57,747 bases of DNA from SIG440 sp045648205 (GTDB lineage: Bacteria; Bacillota; Clostridia; Monoglobales; Monoglobaceae): NCBI GenBank assembly GCA_045648205.1, contig JAZRNM010000021.1, forward strand, positions 1 to 57,747, read 5' to 3'. The position numbers and the translations under genes are program-made. A model generated the notes under the pieces. It saw only the letters and a list, made by a program, of their open reading frames with translations. It ran no database searches and was not told the origin of the DNA. Shown in pieces: positions 9,708 to 19,540 of the stretch (position 1 is its first letter; each line of letters starts with the position of its first letter).

Positions 9708-10157
9708 ATGAAGGTTATACTTACAAAAGACGTAAAGGCGCAGGGCAAAAAGGGAGACCTGATTGAGGTCAGTGATGGTTATGCAAGAAACTTTCTCCTC
9801 CCTAAAGGCTTTGCGATTGAAGCAAACAAACAGGCTATGAACGAGCTTGAAGGAAAACGCGGTGCTGCAGAGTATCATCGCAATGTTGAAGAAGAAAAGG
9901 CAAGAAACATTGCGAAACGCATGGAGGAAATAACCGTAAATCTCCAGGCAAAGGCAGGTGCCGGCGGAAAGCTTTTTGGTTCAATCACATCAAAGGATGT
10001 TGCTGAGGCGCTCAAAGCCCAGTTTAACATTGACCTTGACAAAAGAAAGTTTGAACTCAAAGACGGAATAAAAACCTGCGGTGTGACGAATGTAACAGTT
10101 CGACTTTATCCGCAGATTACCGGAACATTCAAGGTGAATGTTGCTGAACAGAAGTAA
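9708..10157 (+). CDS. rplI: 50S ribosomal protein L9
   Basis: 149 aa, the standard length. The N-terminal domain 'MKVILTKDVKAQGKKGD' and 'SDGYARNFLLPKGFA' binds 23S rRNA; a long helix follows and the C-terminal domain contains 'LFGSITSKDVAEAL'. AAAGGTAG precedes the ATG. It ends 34 bases before the dnaB start. Confidence 0.97.
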   Translation: MKVILTKDVKAQGKKGDLIEVSDGYARNFLLPKGFAIEANKQAMNELEGKRGAAEYHRNVEEEKARNIAKRMEEITVNLQAKAGAGGKLFGSITSKDVAEALKAQFNIDLDKRKFELKDGIKTCGVTNVTVRLYPQITGTFKVNVAEQK

Positions 10158-10191
10158 AGAAATTTTCGAGTATACAAAGGAGGGGAATGCT

Positions 10192-11553
10192 GTGGAGGAA
10201 AAGCTTGGCACAGAAATTGCAGGCTATGAAAGAGCAATGCCGTTCAGCCGTGAGGCAGAACAGTCTGTTTTGGGTGCAATGCTACTTGATATGCAGTGTA
10301 TTCCCGATGCTGTTGGAATTTGCAGAGCTGACGATTTTTATATAGAACGCAACAAGGAACTTTTTAACACCATCGTGGAGCTTTACAATCTTGGAAAGCC
10401 TATTGATATGGTTACAATAAAGGAACAACTGACTTTGAGGGGAAGCCTTGAATCTGTTGGCGGACTTGATTATGTTACTGAAACTATGTATATGGTTCCG
10501 ACAACAAGGAATGTCAAGCACTATGCTGAAATTGTGTCTCAAAAGGCACTTCTCAGAAGTGTAATAAAAATCTCCGAAAAGGCTGCCGAGGAGTGTTACC
10601 GCGGTGATGAAGAGGCAGAATCTGTTATAGGTGAAATGGAGCAAAAGCTTATTGACATTTCTCAGGAAAGAAACTCAAAAGGCCCCGTGCATCTCAGAAC
10701 CTATCTGGCACAAAGCGTAGAAAAAGTTTCAGAGCTTTCAGACAGTGATAGTGACATAACGGGGGTTCCCACGGGATTTATTGATGTGGACAAGCGAACA
10801 GCAGGCCTTCATGGCTCAGAGCTTGTTCTCATCGCGGCGAGACCGGGTATGGGAAAAACCAGTTTCGCACTGAACATTGCTCAAAATGTGGCAATCAACA
10901 CAGGTGCAACTGTTGCAGTTTTCAATCTGGAAATGCCGGGCATACAAATTGCCAACAGGATGCTTTCAAGTGAGGCAATGGTCAGTTCTGAAGCCCTGAA
11001 AAAAGGAAATATAAAAGACGAAGAATGGGAAAAAATTGGTGAGGCGGTTGATGTTCTCAGCACTGCAAATATTTATATTGATGACACATCTTCCATCACG
11101 GCACCAGAGATTGTTGCAAGGTGTCGAAAACTGAAAATGGAACACAATCTTGGCCTTGTTGTGATTGACTACATTCAGCTCATAAGCGGAAGCAATTCCA
11201 AAGGTGAGGGCAATCGTCAGCAGGAAATTTCTGAAATTTCGCGTTCCCTGAAAATTATGGCAAATGATTTGAATATTCCCGTGATTGCACTTTCACAGCT
11301 CAGTCGTGCGGTGGAAAAACGTGAAAGCAAGGAGCCAATGCTGAGTGACCTTCGTGAATCGGGTGCAATTGAGCAGGATGCCGATATGGTTATGTTTTTG
11401 TATCGTGAGGGTGCCTACAACGAAGCAGCGGAGGAGCCCAACCGCACAAAATGTATTTTTGCCAAGCACAGAAATGGTGAAACGGGATATGAGTTTTTGA
11501 CCTGGCTTGGTGAATACACTAAATTTTCGAACTGGAGTGGCAGCCGTGAATAA
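10192..11553 (+). CDS. dnaB: Replicative DNA helicase DnaB (DnaC in Bacillus naming)
   Basis: 453 aa hexameric 5'-3' helicase. The N-terminal collar domain begins 'PFSREAEQSVLGAML'; the RecA-like C-terminal domain has Walker A 'ARPGMGKTSFALNIA' near residue 222 and Walker B 'LGLVVIDYIQLI', then 'ALSQLSRAVEKR' and the arginine-finger region 'LSDLRESGAIEQDAD'. The start is the GTG at 10192 because AAAGGAGG ends 8 bases upstream; in-frame ATG codons further up lie inside rplI and lack a ribosome site. The last 8 bases overlap the tilS start. Confidence 0.95.
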   Translation: MEEKLGTEIAGYERAMPFSREAEQSVLGAMLLDMQCIPDAVGICRADDFYIERNKELFNTIVELYNLGKPIDMVTIKEQLTLRGSLESVGGLDYVTETMYMVPTTRNVKHYAEIVSQKALLRSVIKISEKAAEECYRGDEEAESVIGEMEQKLIDISQERNSKGPVHLRTYLAQSVEKVSELSDSDSDITGVPTGFIDVDKRTAGLHGSELVLIAARPGMGKTSFALNIAQNVAINTGATVAVFNLEMPGIQIANRMLSSEAMVSSEALKKGNIKDEEWEKIGEAVDVLSTANIYIDDTSSITAPEIVARCRKLKMEHNLGLVVIDYIQLISGSNSKGEGNRQQEISEISRSLKIMANDLNIPVIALSQLSRAVEKRESKEPMLSDLRESGAIEQDADMVMFLYREGAYNEAAEEPNRTKCIFAKHRNGETGYEFLTWLGEYTKFSNWSGSRE

Positions 11554-12967
11554 TGGAAATTCCATTTTGCAAAAGGTTTTGGAAACTATTCGTGAGAATA
11601 ATATGATAAAAAAAGGTGAGAGAATCCTTGTGGCTGTTTCAGGCGGAGCAGATTCAGTTTGTATGCTTCATGCGCTTAACCGACTTAAAAATAGCCTGGG
11701 GTTTGACATATATTGTGCCCATCTCAATCATGGAATTCGGGGTGAGGCAGCGGATAATGACGAAAAGTTTGTCATTGAGCTTTGCGGGAAGATTGGAGTT
11801 CCCGTTTTCACAAAAACAGTTGACGTCATTGCGCTTGCAAAAGAAAAAAAGCTTACCACCGAGGAAGCGGGGCGCCTTGCGAGATACACATTTTTTGAGG
11901 AATTGTCAAAGCGTTATGGGATAGAAAAAACCGCGACTGCTCACAACAAAAATGACAATGCAGAAACCGTGCTTATGCGGATTTTGAGGGGCACGGGGAT
12001 TGACGGGCTCAAAGGCGTGGCTTATGTCAGAGAAGACGGTGTGATAAGACCAATTCTTGATTTGAGCCGGGCTGAGGTCGAAGATTATTGTGCTGAAAAT
12101 GACCTTGAATATTGCACCGATGCAAGCAACTTCGAAAATGATTACACAAGAAATAAAATCAGGAATGAGCTTATACCATATCTTGAAAAGGAATTTAACG
12201 CAAGGACAGTTGACAGTCTTGTGCGGCTTGCTGAAAATGCAAGTGATGATGGAAAATTCTTGGATAATTATGCAAAAAGGCTCTATGCAAGACTTAACAA
12301 TCCGTTGCCCAAAAAAGATTCGGTGACATTGCATATTGAAAGTCTTAGTTTGGTGGAAAGGTCAATTGCTTCAAGAGTTATAAGGCTTGCGGCGGATGAT
12401 GCCATAGAAGGCGTGAAACTTGAAAAGGTGCACATTGACGATATATTTGACTTGATGACAAAACAAACGGGTGCAACTTTGGATTTGCCTCAGGGACTCA
12501 AAGTGATGGTCCAATATGGTTGGCTTTTGTTTGAAGGAAAGCCTGAAGAAATCACAGTCAATGGTGATGGGGAAACATTTTTTGAAGAAATCCGTCCAGG
12601 GAAAGCGGTGTTTGTGGAATCTCTTGGAAAAAGTATTTGTTTGAAAATTGAGGATGCAAAGACTTACAAATGCAAGATGAATGAAAAAGCAATCAGCTTT
12701 GATTTGCTTGATGGACAGATGTTGTTTCTGAGAAGTCGCAGAGATGGTGACAGAATGGTGTGTTTTTCTGATGGGAGAACAAAGAAAATAAAGAATATTC
12801 TGATTGATGAAAAAATTCCGCGAAAGGACCGCGACAGAATTCCGCTTCTTTGCACAGGCAGTGAGGTTCTGGCAATTGTCGGTGGTCGAATCAGCGAAAA
12901 ATACAAAGTCACAAATGAAACAGAGAGGATATTGGTAATAGAATATGGAACAGTTGAAAAGCCATAA
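11546..12967 (+). CDS. tilS: tRNA(Ile)-lysidine synthetase TilS
   Basis: 473 aa ATP-dependent enzyme that converts C34 of the CAT-anticodon isoleucine tRNA to lysidine, so it reads AUA. The PP-loop 'VAVSGGADSVCMLH' is near residue 30 and 'AHLNHGIRG' follows; C-terminal TilS domains contain 'FLRSRRDGDRM' and 'KIKNILIDEKIPRKDRD'. The start is the GTG at 11546, with GGAG 8 bases upstream; it overlaps the dnaB stop (GTGAATAA). The hpt reading frame begins inside its 3' end. A CAT-anticodon tRNA lies at 38375 in this window. Confidence 0.94.
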   Translation: MNNGNSILQKVLETIRENNMIKKGERILVAVSGGADSVCMLHALNRLKNSLGFDIYCAHLNHGIRGEAADNDEKFVIELCGKIGVPVFTKTVDVIALAKEKKLTTEEAGRLARYTFFEELSKRYGIEKTATAHNKNDNAETVLMRILRGTGIDGLKGVAYVREDGVIRPILDLSRAEVEDYCAENDLEYCTDASNFENDYTRNKIRNELIPYLEKEFNARTVDSLVRLAENASDDGKFLDNYAKRLYARLNNPLPKKDSVTLHIESLSLVERSIASRVIRLAADDAIEGVKLEKVHIDDIFDLMTKQTGATLDLPQGLKVMVQYGWLLFEGKPEEITVNGDGETFFEEIRPGKAVFVESLGKSICLKIEDAKTYKCKMNEKAISFDLLDGQMLFLRSRRDGDRMVCFSDGRTKKIKNILIDEKIPRKDRDRIPLLCTGSEVLAIVGGRISEKYKVTNETERILVIEYGTVEKP

Positions 12968-13472
12968 GGTGTTGCTTGATGAGGCAACTCTTGAAAAAAG
13001 GGTTTCAGAAATTGCAACAGAATTAAACGAAAAATATAGCGGTGAGAAGCTGATTGTGGTTGGTGTTCTCAAAGGTTCATTTATGTTTATGAGTGACCTT
13101 GTGAAAAAGCTGAAGGTTGACACAGAGGTTTATTTCCTCAAGGCTGAAAGCTATGGAACAAAAACCAAAGCATCAGGTGAAGTAAGAATAACCAAGGACA
13201 TTGAAAAAGACATCAAAGGTGAAAACGTTTTGATTGTTGAGGACATAATCGACAGTGGATACACAATGCGGGAAGTTCTTAAAATGCTGAAGGAAAGAGA
13301 ACCCAAAAGTCTTGAACTTTGTTCCTGCCTCAGCAAACCAAGCCGTCGTGAGGTTGATGTGACAATTGATTATCTGGGCTTTGAAATCCCCGACGAATTT
13401 GTGATAGGCTATGGACTTGACTATGCTGAAAAATACAGAAACTTGCCATATATTGGTTACATAGAATGCTAA
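12945..13472 (+). CDS. hpt: Hypoxanthine (guanine) phosphoribosyltransferase
   Basis: 175 aa purine-salvage enzyme making IMP/GMP from the base and PRPP. The PRPP-binding signature is 'VLIVEDIIDSGYTM' near residue 95, 'GVLKGSFMFMSDL' near 42 is the substrate-loop region, and the C-terminal 'DEFVIGYGLDYAEKYRNLPYIG' region is typical of bacterial HPRT. It overlaps tilS by 23 bases, as in many Firmicutes, which suggests translational coupling. The usual downstream ftsH is absent; gltX follows instead. Confidence 0.95.
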   Translation: MEQLKSHKVLLDEATLEKRVSEIATELNEKYSGEKLIVVGVLKGSFMFMSDLVKKLKVDTEVYFLKAESYGTKTKASGEVRITKDIEKDIKGENVLIVEDIIDSGYTMREVLKMLKEREPKSLELCSCLSKPSRREVDVTIDYLGFEIPDEFVIGYGLDYAEKYRNLPYIGYIEC

Positions 13473-13490
13473 AAATTGGAGGAAAAAGAA

Positions 13491-14948
13491 ATGAGCACAA
13501 AAGAAGTAAGAACAAGATTTGCACCAAGCCCCACGGGTTATATGCACATAGGAAACTTGAGAACAGCACTCTATGCATATCTTCTCACAAAGTCAATGGG
13601 CGGGAAATTTATTCTGCGAATTGAAGACACTGACCAGGAAAGATATGTTGATGGTGCAGTTGATGTGATATACAGAACAATGGCAGATACTGGTCTGTTC
13701 CATGACGAAGGTCCTGACAAGGATGGTGGTTTTGGACCTTATATCCAGAGTGAAAGACGCAGTATATACAAAGAATACGCGGAAAAATTGGTTGAAATGG
13801 GCCACGCATATTATTGTTTCTGCGACAAAGAACGCCTTGAAGATCTTCGCCAGCGTCAGGCTGTTATGAAGGTGCCAACCAAGTATGACGGACTTTGTAG
13901 CAAGCTGTCAAAGGAAGAAATTGAAGAGAAAATTAAGGCGGGTGTGCCTTACGTAATTCGTCAGAAAATGCCCAAGTACGGAAAGACAACCTTTAGTGAC
14001 GAAGTGTTTGGTGAAATTTCGGTTGAAAACGCAATTCTTGACGATAATGTTCTCCTCAAGGCAGACGGCCTTCCGACATATAACTTTGCCAACGTAATTG
14101 ACGACCATCTGATGCAGATAACACACATAATCCGCGGAAGTGAATACCTTTCATCAACTCCAAAGTACAATCTTTTGTATGAGGCGTTCGGTTGGGAAAT
14201 TCCTAAATATATTCACGTGTCACCTGTTATGAAGGATGCTAACAACAAACTTTCAAAGCGCCACGGTGATGCATCATATGAGGATTTCATTGCAAAAGGC
14301 TATCTGAAGGAAGCAATTGTCAACTATATTGCACTTCTTGGCTGGGCACCCGGTGATGAAAGAGAAAAGTTCACAATGGATGAGCTTATTGAAGCTTTTG
14401 ATGTGAAGGGAATCAGCAAATCTCCTGCTATTTTTGATGAGAAGAAGCTTGCTTGGCTCAATGGTGAATATATAAGAGAACTTTCAGCTGAAAAGTTTCA
14501 CGAAATGGCACTCCCTTATTATGAGGGTGTAATCACCAATCCAAGTATTGATTTAAAAGAGGTTTCAGCACTTCTTCAGCCAAGATGTGAAAAGCTTTCA
14601 GATATTCCTGAACAGGTTGATTTTCTTGACAACTTGCCTGAATATGACAATGAGCTTTACACTCACAAGAAAATGAAAACCGACCCTCAGAATTCACTTG
14701 AGGCACTCAATGAAGTTCTTCCGGTGCTTGAGAGGATTTCGGACTGGACAAAAGAAAACATTCACGACGAGCTTATTGCCCTCGTTGAAAGACTTGAACT
14801 AAAGAACGGCAGAATTCTCTGGCCTGTTCGTGTTGCAGTTTCGGGCAAAGCATTCACACCCGGTGGCGGTGTTGAGCTTGCATATATTCTGGGCAAAGAC
14901 GAAACAATTTGTCGAATTAAGAAAGGCATTGAGCAGCTTTCAAAATAA
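13491..14948 (+). CDS. gltX: Glutamyl-tRNA synthetase
   Basis: 485 aa class I synthetase charging tRNA(Glu), in Firmicutes usually also tRNA(Gln). The HIGH-type motif is 'APSPTGYMHIGNLRTALY' at the N-terminus and the KMSKS-type motif is 'NNKLSKRHGD' near residue 252. The C-terminal anticodon-binding domain contains 'NGRILWPVRVAVSG'. GGAGG precedes the ATG at 13491; an in-frame ATG at 13476 overlaps that ribosome site and is rejected. It starts 18 bases after hpt. Confidence 0.96.
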   Translation: MSTKEVRTRFAPSPTGYMHIGNLRTALYAYLLTKSMGGKFILRIEDTDQERYVDGAVDVIYRTMADTGLFHDEGPDKDGGFGPYIQSERRSIYKEYAEKLVEMGHAYYCFCDKERLEDLRQRQAVMKVPTKYDGLCSKLSKEEIEEKIKAGVPYVIRQKMPKYGKTTFSDEVFGEISVENAILDDNVLLKADGLPTYNFANVIDDHLMQITHIIRGSEYLSSTPKYNLLYEAFGWEIPKYIHVSPVMKDANNKLSKRHGDASYEDFIAKGYLKEAIVNYIALLGWAPGDEREKFTMDELIEAFDVKGISKSPAIFDEKKLAWLNGEYIRELSAEKFHEMALPYYEGVITNPSIDLKEVSALLQPRCEKLSDIPEQVDFLDNLPEYDNELYTHKKMKTDPQNSLEALNEVLPVLERISDWTKENIHDELIALVERLELKNGRILWPVRVAVSGKAFTPGGGVELAYILGKDETICRIKKGIEQLSK

Positions 14949-14967
14949 ATCAAAGGGATGATACAAA

Positions 14968-16164
14968 ATGGATATTACTACAAAATTTTCTGATAGAGTT
15001 AAGCATTTGGAGGCATCTGCAATAAGAGAAATCTTTAAGCTTTTGGCGAAGCCAGGGATTATTAGCTTTGCAGGCGGTGCGCCTGACCCCAATCTGTTTC
15101 CAAAGAAAGAGTTTGCAGAGATTGCAAAGGAAATTCTCGAAAAAGACGGAAACACAGCTTTGCAGTATGGAATAACAGAGGGCTATGCACCTCTCCGGGA
15201 TTGGACAAAAAAAAGACTCATAAGTCAGGGTGTTCTGACAGAGGAAGATGATGTAATCATCGTGAGCGGTGGTCAGCAGGGAATTGACCTTGCAACAAAA
15301 TCATTAATCAATCCGGGCGATGGTGTGATTTGCGAAGAACCCAGCTTCATTGGTGGACTCAATTGTTTCCGTTCTTATAATGCAGAACTTTATGGTGTTC
15401 CCGTTTTGTCTGACGGAATAGACACTGACAAGTTGGAAGAAGTTTTGAAAGAGCACAAAAATATCAAGCTTCTTTATACAATTTCAACATTCCAGAACCC
15501 ATCGGGAATCACAATTTCTCTTGAAAAACGCAAAAGAATTCTTGAACTTGCAGAAAAGTATGATTTTCTGATTTATGAAGATAACCCATATGGAGAGTTG
15601 CGCTTCAGTGGTGAGGAAATTCCCACACTCAAGTCACTTGACGAAAATGGCAGAGTAATATATTTCGGTTCTTTTTCAAAAATTCTGGCACCGGGTATGC
15701 GACTTGGCTTCACTTCGGCACCTGCGCCACTTCTTGAAAGAATGATAATCTGCAAGCAGACAGAAGATGTTCATACAAATGTTTTGTCGCAGATGATTGC
15801 ATATGAGTTTGTTACACGTTATTCAATTGATGAACACATAGCAAAGCTTCGCGAAGCTTATGGAAAGAAATGCAGACTGATGATGGAATGTATGGATGAA
15901 TACTTCCCCAAAACAGTTGAACATACATGCCCTGAAGGTGGCTTGTTCCTTTACTGCACAATGCCTGAGGGCTATGACAGCAAGGAACTTATGAAAAAAG
16001 CACTTGAGAAAAATGTGGCATTTGTGCCCGGTACATCTTGTATGATTGATGATAAGGCTAAATACAGCACCTTCCGTATGAATTATTCAACGGCATCGGA
16101 GGAAGATATCAAAACGGGCATAAAAGCGCTTGGTGAAGTGCTTCATCAGTTTATGGGAGAGTGA
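14968..16164 (+). CDS. PLP-dependent aminotransferase, class I/II (2-aminoadipate/LysN-like)
   Basis: 398 aa fold-type I enzyme. N-terminal 'ISFAGGAPDPNLFP', 'ALQYGITEGYAPLR' and the PLP lysine in 'FGSFSKILAPGMRLGF' near residue 235 match the family of 2-aminoadipate and multi-substrate aminotransferases. There is no N-terminal DNA-binding domain, so it is not a MocR regulator. The amino donor cannot be told from sequence. It lies between gltX and trpS; its TGA is 3 bases before the likely trpS start. Confidence 0.88.
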   Translation: MDITTKFSDRVKHLEASAIREIFKLLAKPGIISFAGGAPDPNLFPKKEFAEIAKEILEKDGNTALQYGITEGYAPLRDWTKKRLISQGVLTEEDDVIIVSGGQQGIDLATKSLINPGDGVICEEPSFIGGLNCFRSYNAELYGVPVLSDGIDTDKLEEVLKEHKNIKLLYTISTFQNPSGITISLEKRKRILELAEKYDFLIYEDNPYGELRFSGEEIPTLKSLDENGRVIYFGSFSKILAPGMRLGFTSAPAPLLERMIICKQTEDVHTNVLSQMIAYEFVTRYSIDEHIAKLREAYGKKCRLMMECMDEYFPKTVEHTCPEGGLFLYCTMPEGYDSKELMKKALEKNVAFVPGTSCMIDDKAKYSTFRMNYSTASEEDIKTGIKALGEVLHQFMGE

Positions 16165-16166
16165 GA

Positions 16167-17183
16167 ATGATGGATAATACAGCAGAAACAAAACAGAGAA
16201 TTCTCAGCGGAATTCAGCCGTCGGGTGCATTGACACTTGGAAACTATGTTGGCGCACTTCGCAACTGGGTTCAGCTTCAAAAAGAGGATAAATATGAAAG
16301 CTATTATATGATAGCTGACCTTCACTCAATCACAGTAAGACAAGAGCCGAAGGATTTAAGAAAGAATTGCATGGACCTTTTGGCACTGTTTCTTGCTTGT
16401 GGGCTTGATGGCGAGAAAGAACCAATATTCTTTCAGTCTCACATTCCTGCACACACGCAGCTTGGTTGGGTTCTTGACTGCAATACCTATATGGGGGAGC
16501 TTTCAAGAATGACGCAGTTCAAAGATAAGAGCAAAAAACACGCAGACAACATCAACGCAGGTCTTTTTACTTATCCGTCACTTATGGCAGCAGATATTCT
16601 TTTATATCAGGCTGACCTTGTTCCCGTTGGCAAGGACCAAAAACAGCATCTTGAGTTGACCCGTGACCTTGCGACGAGATTTAATAATGCATACAGCGAA
16701 ACCTTCAAGGTTCCAGAACCATATATTCCAAAGGTGGGGGCAAAGATTATGAGTCTTCAGGAGCCCACACAGAAAATGTCAAAGTCAGATCCCAATGAGA
16801 ATTCGTATATTCTTATGCTTGACCCCATTGACAAGATAGTAAAAAAGGTGAAGAGGGCTGTGACTGATTCGGGTTCTGAGGTTAAACGCGGAGAGGGAAA
16901 AGAAGGTGTTGAAAACCTTATGAGCATTTATTCTTCGATGACCGGAAGGACTATGGATGAGATAGAACTTGAATTTGAAGGCAAAGGCTATGGAGATTTC
17001 AAATCGGCAGTTGCTGAGGCCGTTGTAGAGACTCTGAGACCAATCCAGGAAGAACACGCACGCCTTATAAACAGCAAGGATTATCTTGAAACAATCTACA
17101 AGCGCGGAGCGGAGCAGGCAAACTACACAGCACGAAAGACTATTTCCAAGGTATACAGAAAGGTTGGATTCATTCAACCTTAA
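16167..17183 (+). CDS. trpS: Tryptophanyl-tRNA synthetase
   Basis: 338 aa class Ic synthetase. HIGH-type motif 'SGIQPSGALTLGNYVG' at the N-terminus; KMSKS motif 'QKMSKSDPNEN' near residue 200. The ATG at 16167 has GGGAG 7 bases upstream, inside the end of the preceding gene; an ATG at 16170 and a GTG at 16161 are alternatives. No T-box leader is present, so its expression follows the upstream genes. Confidence 0.95.
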   Translation: MMDNTAETKQRILSGIQPSGALTLGNYVGALRNWVQLQKEDKYESYYMIADLHSITVRQEPKDLRKNCMDLLALFLACGLDGEKEPIFFQSHIPAHTQLGWVLDCNTYMGELSRMTQFKDKSKKHADNINAGLFTYPSLMAADILLYQADLVPVGKDQKQHLELTRDLATRFNNAYSETFKVPEPYIPKVGAKIMSLQEPTQKMSKSDPNENSYILMLDPIDKIVKKVKRAVTDSGSEVKRGEGKEGVENLMSIYSSMTGRTMDEIELEFEGKGYGDFKSAVAEAVVETLRPIQEEHARLINSKDYLETIYKRGAEQANYTARKTISKVYRKVGFIQP

Positions 17184-17205
17184 GATAGGGAAGGACTGAA
17201 GAAAA

Positions 17206-18285
17206 ATGTTTACAAACAGTAATATATTCATCATATTGGCGCTTGCTGTTGGCTTTTTGATGTCTTTTGCATCAACTCCCACGGTGATTGCCCTTGCCAA
17301 CAGAATAAAGGCAATTGATGTTCCGAAAGATGAACGCCGTGTTCACAAAAAGCCAATTCCACTCATCGGCGGACTTGCGATTTTCTATGGTTTTGTGATA
17401 AGTGTTTTGTGCTTTGCAGTGATTGAACGTGAAATCCTTGGAATTCTCATTGGTTCAGTTATAATTGTCACAGTTGGTGTGATTGATGATATGCGGAACC
17501 TGAGTGCAAAGGTGAAACTTTTGTTTCAGATTATTGCGACGGCAATTGTAATATACTTTGGAATTGACATCCAATATGTGGCGAATCCATTTGCGACTTG
17601 GTTCGGCCCGATGTATATAAATCTTGGACTATGGTCAATTCCAATCACAATGATATGGATAATAGGCATTACAAATGCGGTTAATCTGATAGACGGTCTT
17701 GACGGCCTGGCGGTAGGTGTTTCTTCAATAGCATCGGTTGCATTGCTTTCATTGACCTTGATTTCTCAGAATTTGAATGCGGCAATTGTTACCGCTGCAT
17801 TAGCAGGTGCGGGCTTCGGATTTTTGCCTTACAACTTCAATCCTGCAAAAATATTTATGGGAGATACAGGCTCAACCTTTTTGGGATTTGTGCTTGCCTG
17901 CATATCAATTCAGGGAATTATGAAGATGTATGCCCTTGTTTCCTTTGCGGTGCCGATTTTGATTTTGGGTCTGCCGATTTTTGACACACTTTTTGCAATT
18001 CTTCGCAGACTTCTCACAGGACGCTCCATTATGTCACCCGACAGAGGACATCTTCATCACAGATTACTTGATATGGGTTTTTCACAGAAGCAGACTGTTG
18101 CAATTCTTTATACTTTGACAAGTCTTCTGTGCCTGACAGCGGTTGTTATGGCACTTAAAGATGCATTGAGAGGATTAATTTTGGTTCTGGCGGTTGTGTT
18201 CATTTTGGTTGTGAGCCTTGCTGTTATGGAGCCAAAGCAAGATAAAAATACTTCTTCGGAGGAGATTACAAATGAAAAAGATTAG
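17206..18285 (+). CDS. tagO: Undecaprenyl-phosphate GlcNAc-1-phosphate transferase (MraY/WecA family, TagO-like)
   Basis: 359 aa membrane enzyme with about ten membrane segments, transferring a sugar-1-phosphate to the lipid carrier to start a wall glycopolymer. Family signatures: 'DERRVHKKPIPLIGG' near residue 42, 'TNAVNLIDGLDGLA' near 152, 'FMGDTGSTFLGF' near 218 and the 'PDRGHLHHRL' loop near 278, which favours the WecA/TagO branch over MraY. The last 14 bases overlap the next gene, an UDP-GlcNAc 2-epimerase, which fits teichoic-acid or secondary wall polymer synthesis. Confidence 0.9.
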   Translation: MFTNSNIFIILALAVGFLMSFASTPTVIALANRIKAIDVPKDERRVHKKPIPLIGGLAIFYGFVISVLCFAVIEREILGILIGSVIIVTVGVIDDMRNLSAKVKLLFQIIATAIVIYFGIDIQYVANPFATWFGPMYINLGLWSIPITMIWIIGITNAVNLIDGLDGLAVGVSSIASVALLSLTLISQNLNAAIVTAALAGAGFGFLPYNFNPAKIFMGDTGSTFLGFVLACISIQGIMKMYALVSFAVPILILGLPIFDTLFAILRRLLTGRSIMSPDRGHLHHRLLDMGFSQKQTVAILYTLTSLLCLTAVVMALKDALRGLILVLAVVFILVVSLAVMEPKQDKNTSSEEITNEKD

Positions 18286-19393
18286 GGTAATGACAATTTT
18301 CGGAACACGACCAGAGGCAATAAAAATGGCACCGCTTGTTAAGGAACTTGAGAAGAACGAAAACATTGAGTCAATTGTGTGCGTAACAGCGCAGCACCGT
18401 CAGATGCTTGACCAGGTTCTTGAAATTTTTGAGATAAAGCCTGATTATGACCTGAACATAATGAAGGACAGACAAACTCTCATCAGCATCACAACAAGAG
18501 GTCTTGAAGGTCTTGATGAGGTCATGAAAGAGGCAAAGCCTGACATTGTTCTGGTTCACGGTGACACTTCAACTACATTTGTCGGAAGCCTTGCTGCATT
18601 CTACAACCAGGTAACAGTTGGTCATGTTGAAGCAGGGCTCAGAACCTATGACAAATATTCTCCATTCCCCGAAGAGGTCAACAGACGACTCACGGGTGTT
18701 ATTGCGGATATGCACTTTGCACCCACAGAGAGAAATCGCGAGAACCTTCTCCGTGAGAATGTTGATGACAGCACAATTTATATCACAGGCAACACTGTTA
18801 TTGACGCACTCAAAACAACGGTGAGAGATGATTATAAATTCAAGGACGAAACCCTTGCATCAATGAATTGGGACACCAAAAAGGTAATTGTGATGACGGC
18901 TCACAGAAGAGAAAATCTTGGTGAACCGCTCAAAAACATATGCCGTGCGGTGAAACGAATTGTTGAAGATTTTGAGGATGTTGAAGTTGTTTATCCAGTT
19001 CACCTTAACCCTGCAGTGCGCGAGGTTGCAAACAGCATTCTGGGCAATCTGGACAGAGTGAAACTCATTGAACCTGTCAACGCAGACGAACTTCACAATG
19101 CAATCAGCCGTGGTTATATGGTTATGACAGATTCAGGCGGTCTTCAGGAGGAGGCTCCGTCACTTGGAAAGCCGGTTCTTGTTCTCAGAAATGAAACAGA
19201 ACGTCCTGAGGCAGTTGATGCAGGAACTGTCAAGATTGCAGGTGTTGATGAAGATATAATTTATGATATGGCAAAAGAACTCATCACAGACAAAAATGCC
19301 TACAACAGCATGGCAAAGGCGGTTAACCCATATGGTGACGGCTTTGCATCAGAGAGAATTGTCAAGGCAATTGTTGAAAAGTATAGCAAATAA
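18272..19393 (+). CDS. wecB: UDP-N-acetylglucosamine 2-epimerase (non-hydrolysing)
   Basis: 373 aa enzyme interconverting UDP-GlcNAc and UDP-ManNAc. N-terminal 'FGTRPEAIKMAPLV', 'VHGDTSTTFVGSLAAFY', 'VEAGLRTYDKYSPFPEE' and 'MTDSGGLQEEAPSLGKP' are all family signatures. The start at 18272 follows GGAGG and overlaps the tagO-like gene, so the two are translationally coupled. UDP-ManNAc would feed the linkage unit of the polymer begun by that transferase. Also known as mnaA in Gram-positives. Confidence 0.95.
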   Translation: MKKIRVMTIFGTRPEAIKMAPLVKELEKNENIESIVCVTAQHRQMLDQVLEIFEIKPDYDLNIMKDRQTLISITTRGLEGLDEVMKEAKPDIVLVHGDTSTTFVGSLAAFYNQVTVGHVEAGLRTYDKYSPFPEEVNRRLTGVIADMHFAPTERNRENLLRENVDDSTIYITGNTVIDALKTTVRDDYKFKDETLASMNWDTKKVIVMTAHRRENLGEPLKNICRAVKRIVEDFEDVEVVYPVHLNPAVREVANSILGNLDRVKLIEPVNADELHNAISRGYMVMTDSGGLQEEAPSLGKPVLVLRNETERPEAVDAGTVKIAGVDEDIIYDMAKELITDKNAYNSMAKAVNPYGDGFASERIVKAIVEKYSK

Positions 19394-19453
19394 AATATAA
19401 ATACTTATATTTGTAAAATACCGATATTATCACTAAAAAATGCTAATCTAAGT

Positions 19454-19485
19454 CTGAAATGGTTATTGCCATTTCAGGCTTTTTT
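19454..19485 (+). terminator. Rho-independent terminator after wecB
   Basis: CTGAAATGG (19454-19462) pairs with CCATTTCAG (19469-19477), 6-base loop, then GCTTTTTT. It ends the long yybS-to-wecB run. Confidence 0.88.
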
Positions 19486-19506
19486 ATTATGTTTTTGAAA
19501 AAAATA

Positions 19507-19535
19507 TTGATAAAATATAAAAAGCATGATATAAT
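19507..19535 (+). promoter_or_regulatory. Strong sigma-A promoter upstream of candidate structured RNA
   Basis: TTGATA (19507-19512), 17-base spacer, perfect TATAAT (19530-19535). The predicted start (about 19541-19543) falls right at the first base of a 14-base inverted repeat, so the repeat's left arm would be the RNA 5' end. Confidence 0.75.
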
Positions 19536-19540
19536 ATTTC

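Noticed and set aside
10138..10191. Upstream in-frame extension of dnaB inside rplI
   Set aside because: The GTG at 10192 has an ideal AAAGGAGG site; the extension overlaps rplI and adds residues unlike the family.
12371..13123. 250-codon minus-strand frame opposite tilS/hpt
   Set aside because: A long antisense shadow caused by codon bias; no promoter or ribosome site, and both plus-strand genes are certain.
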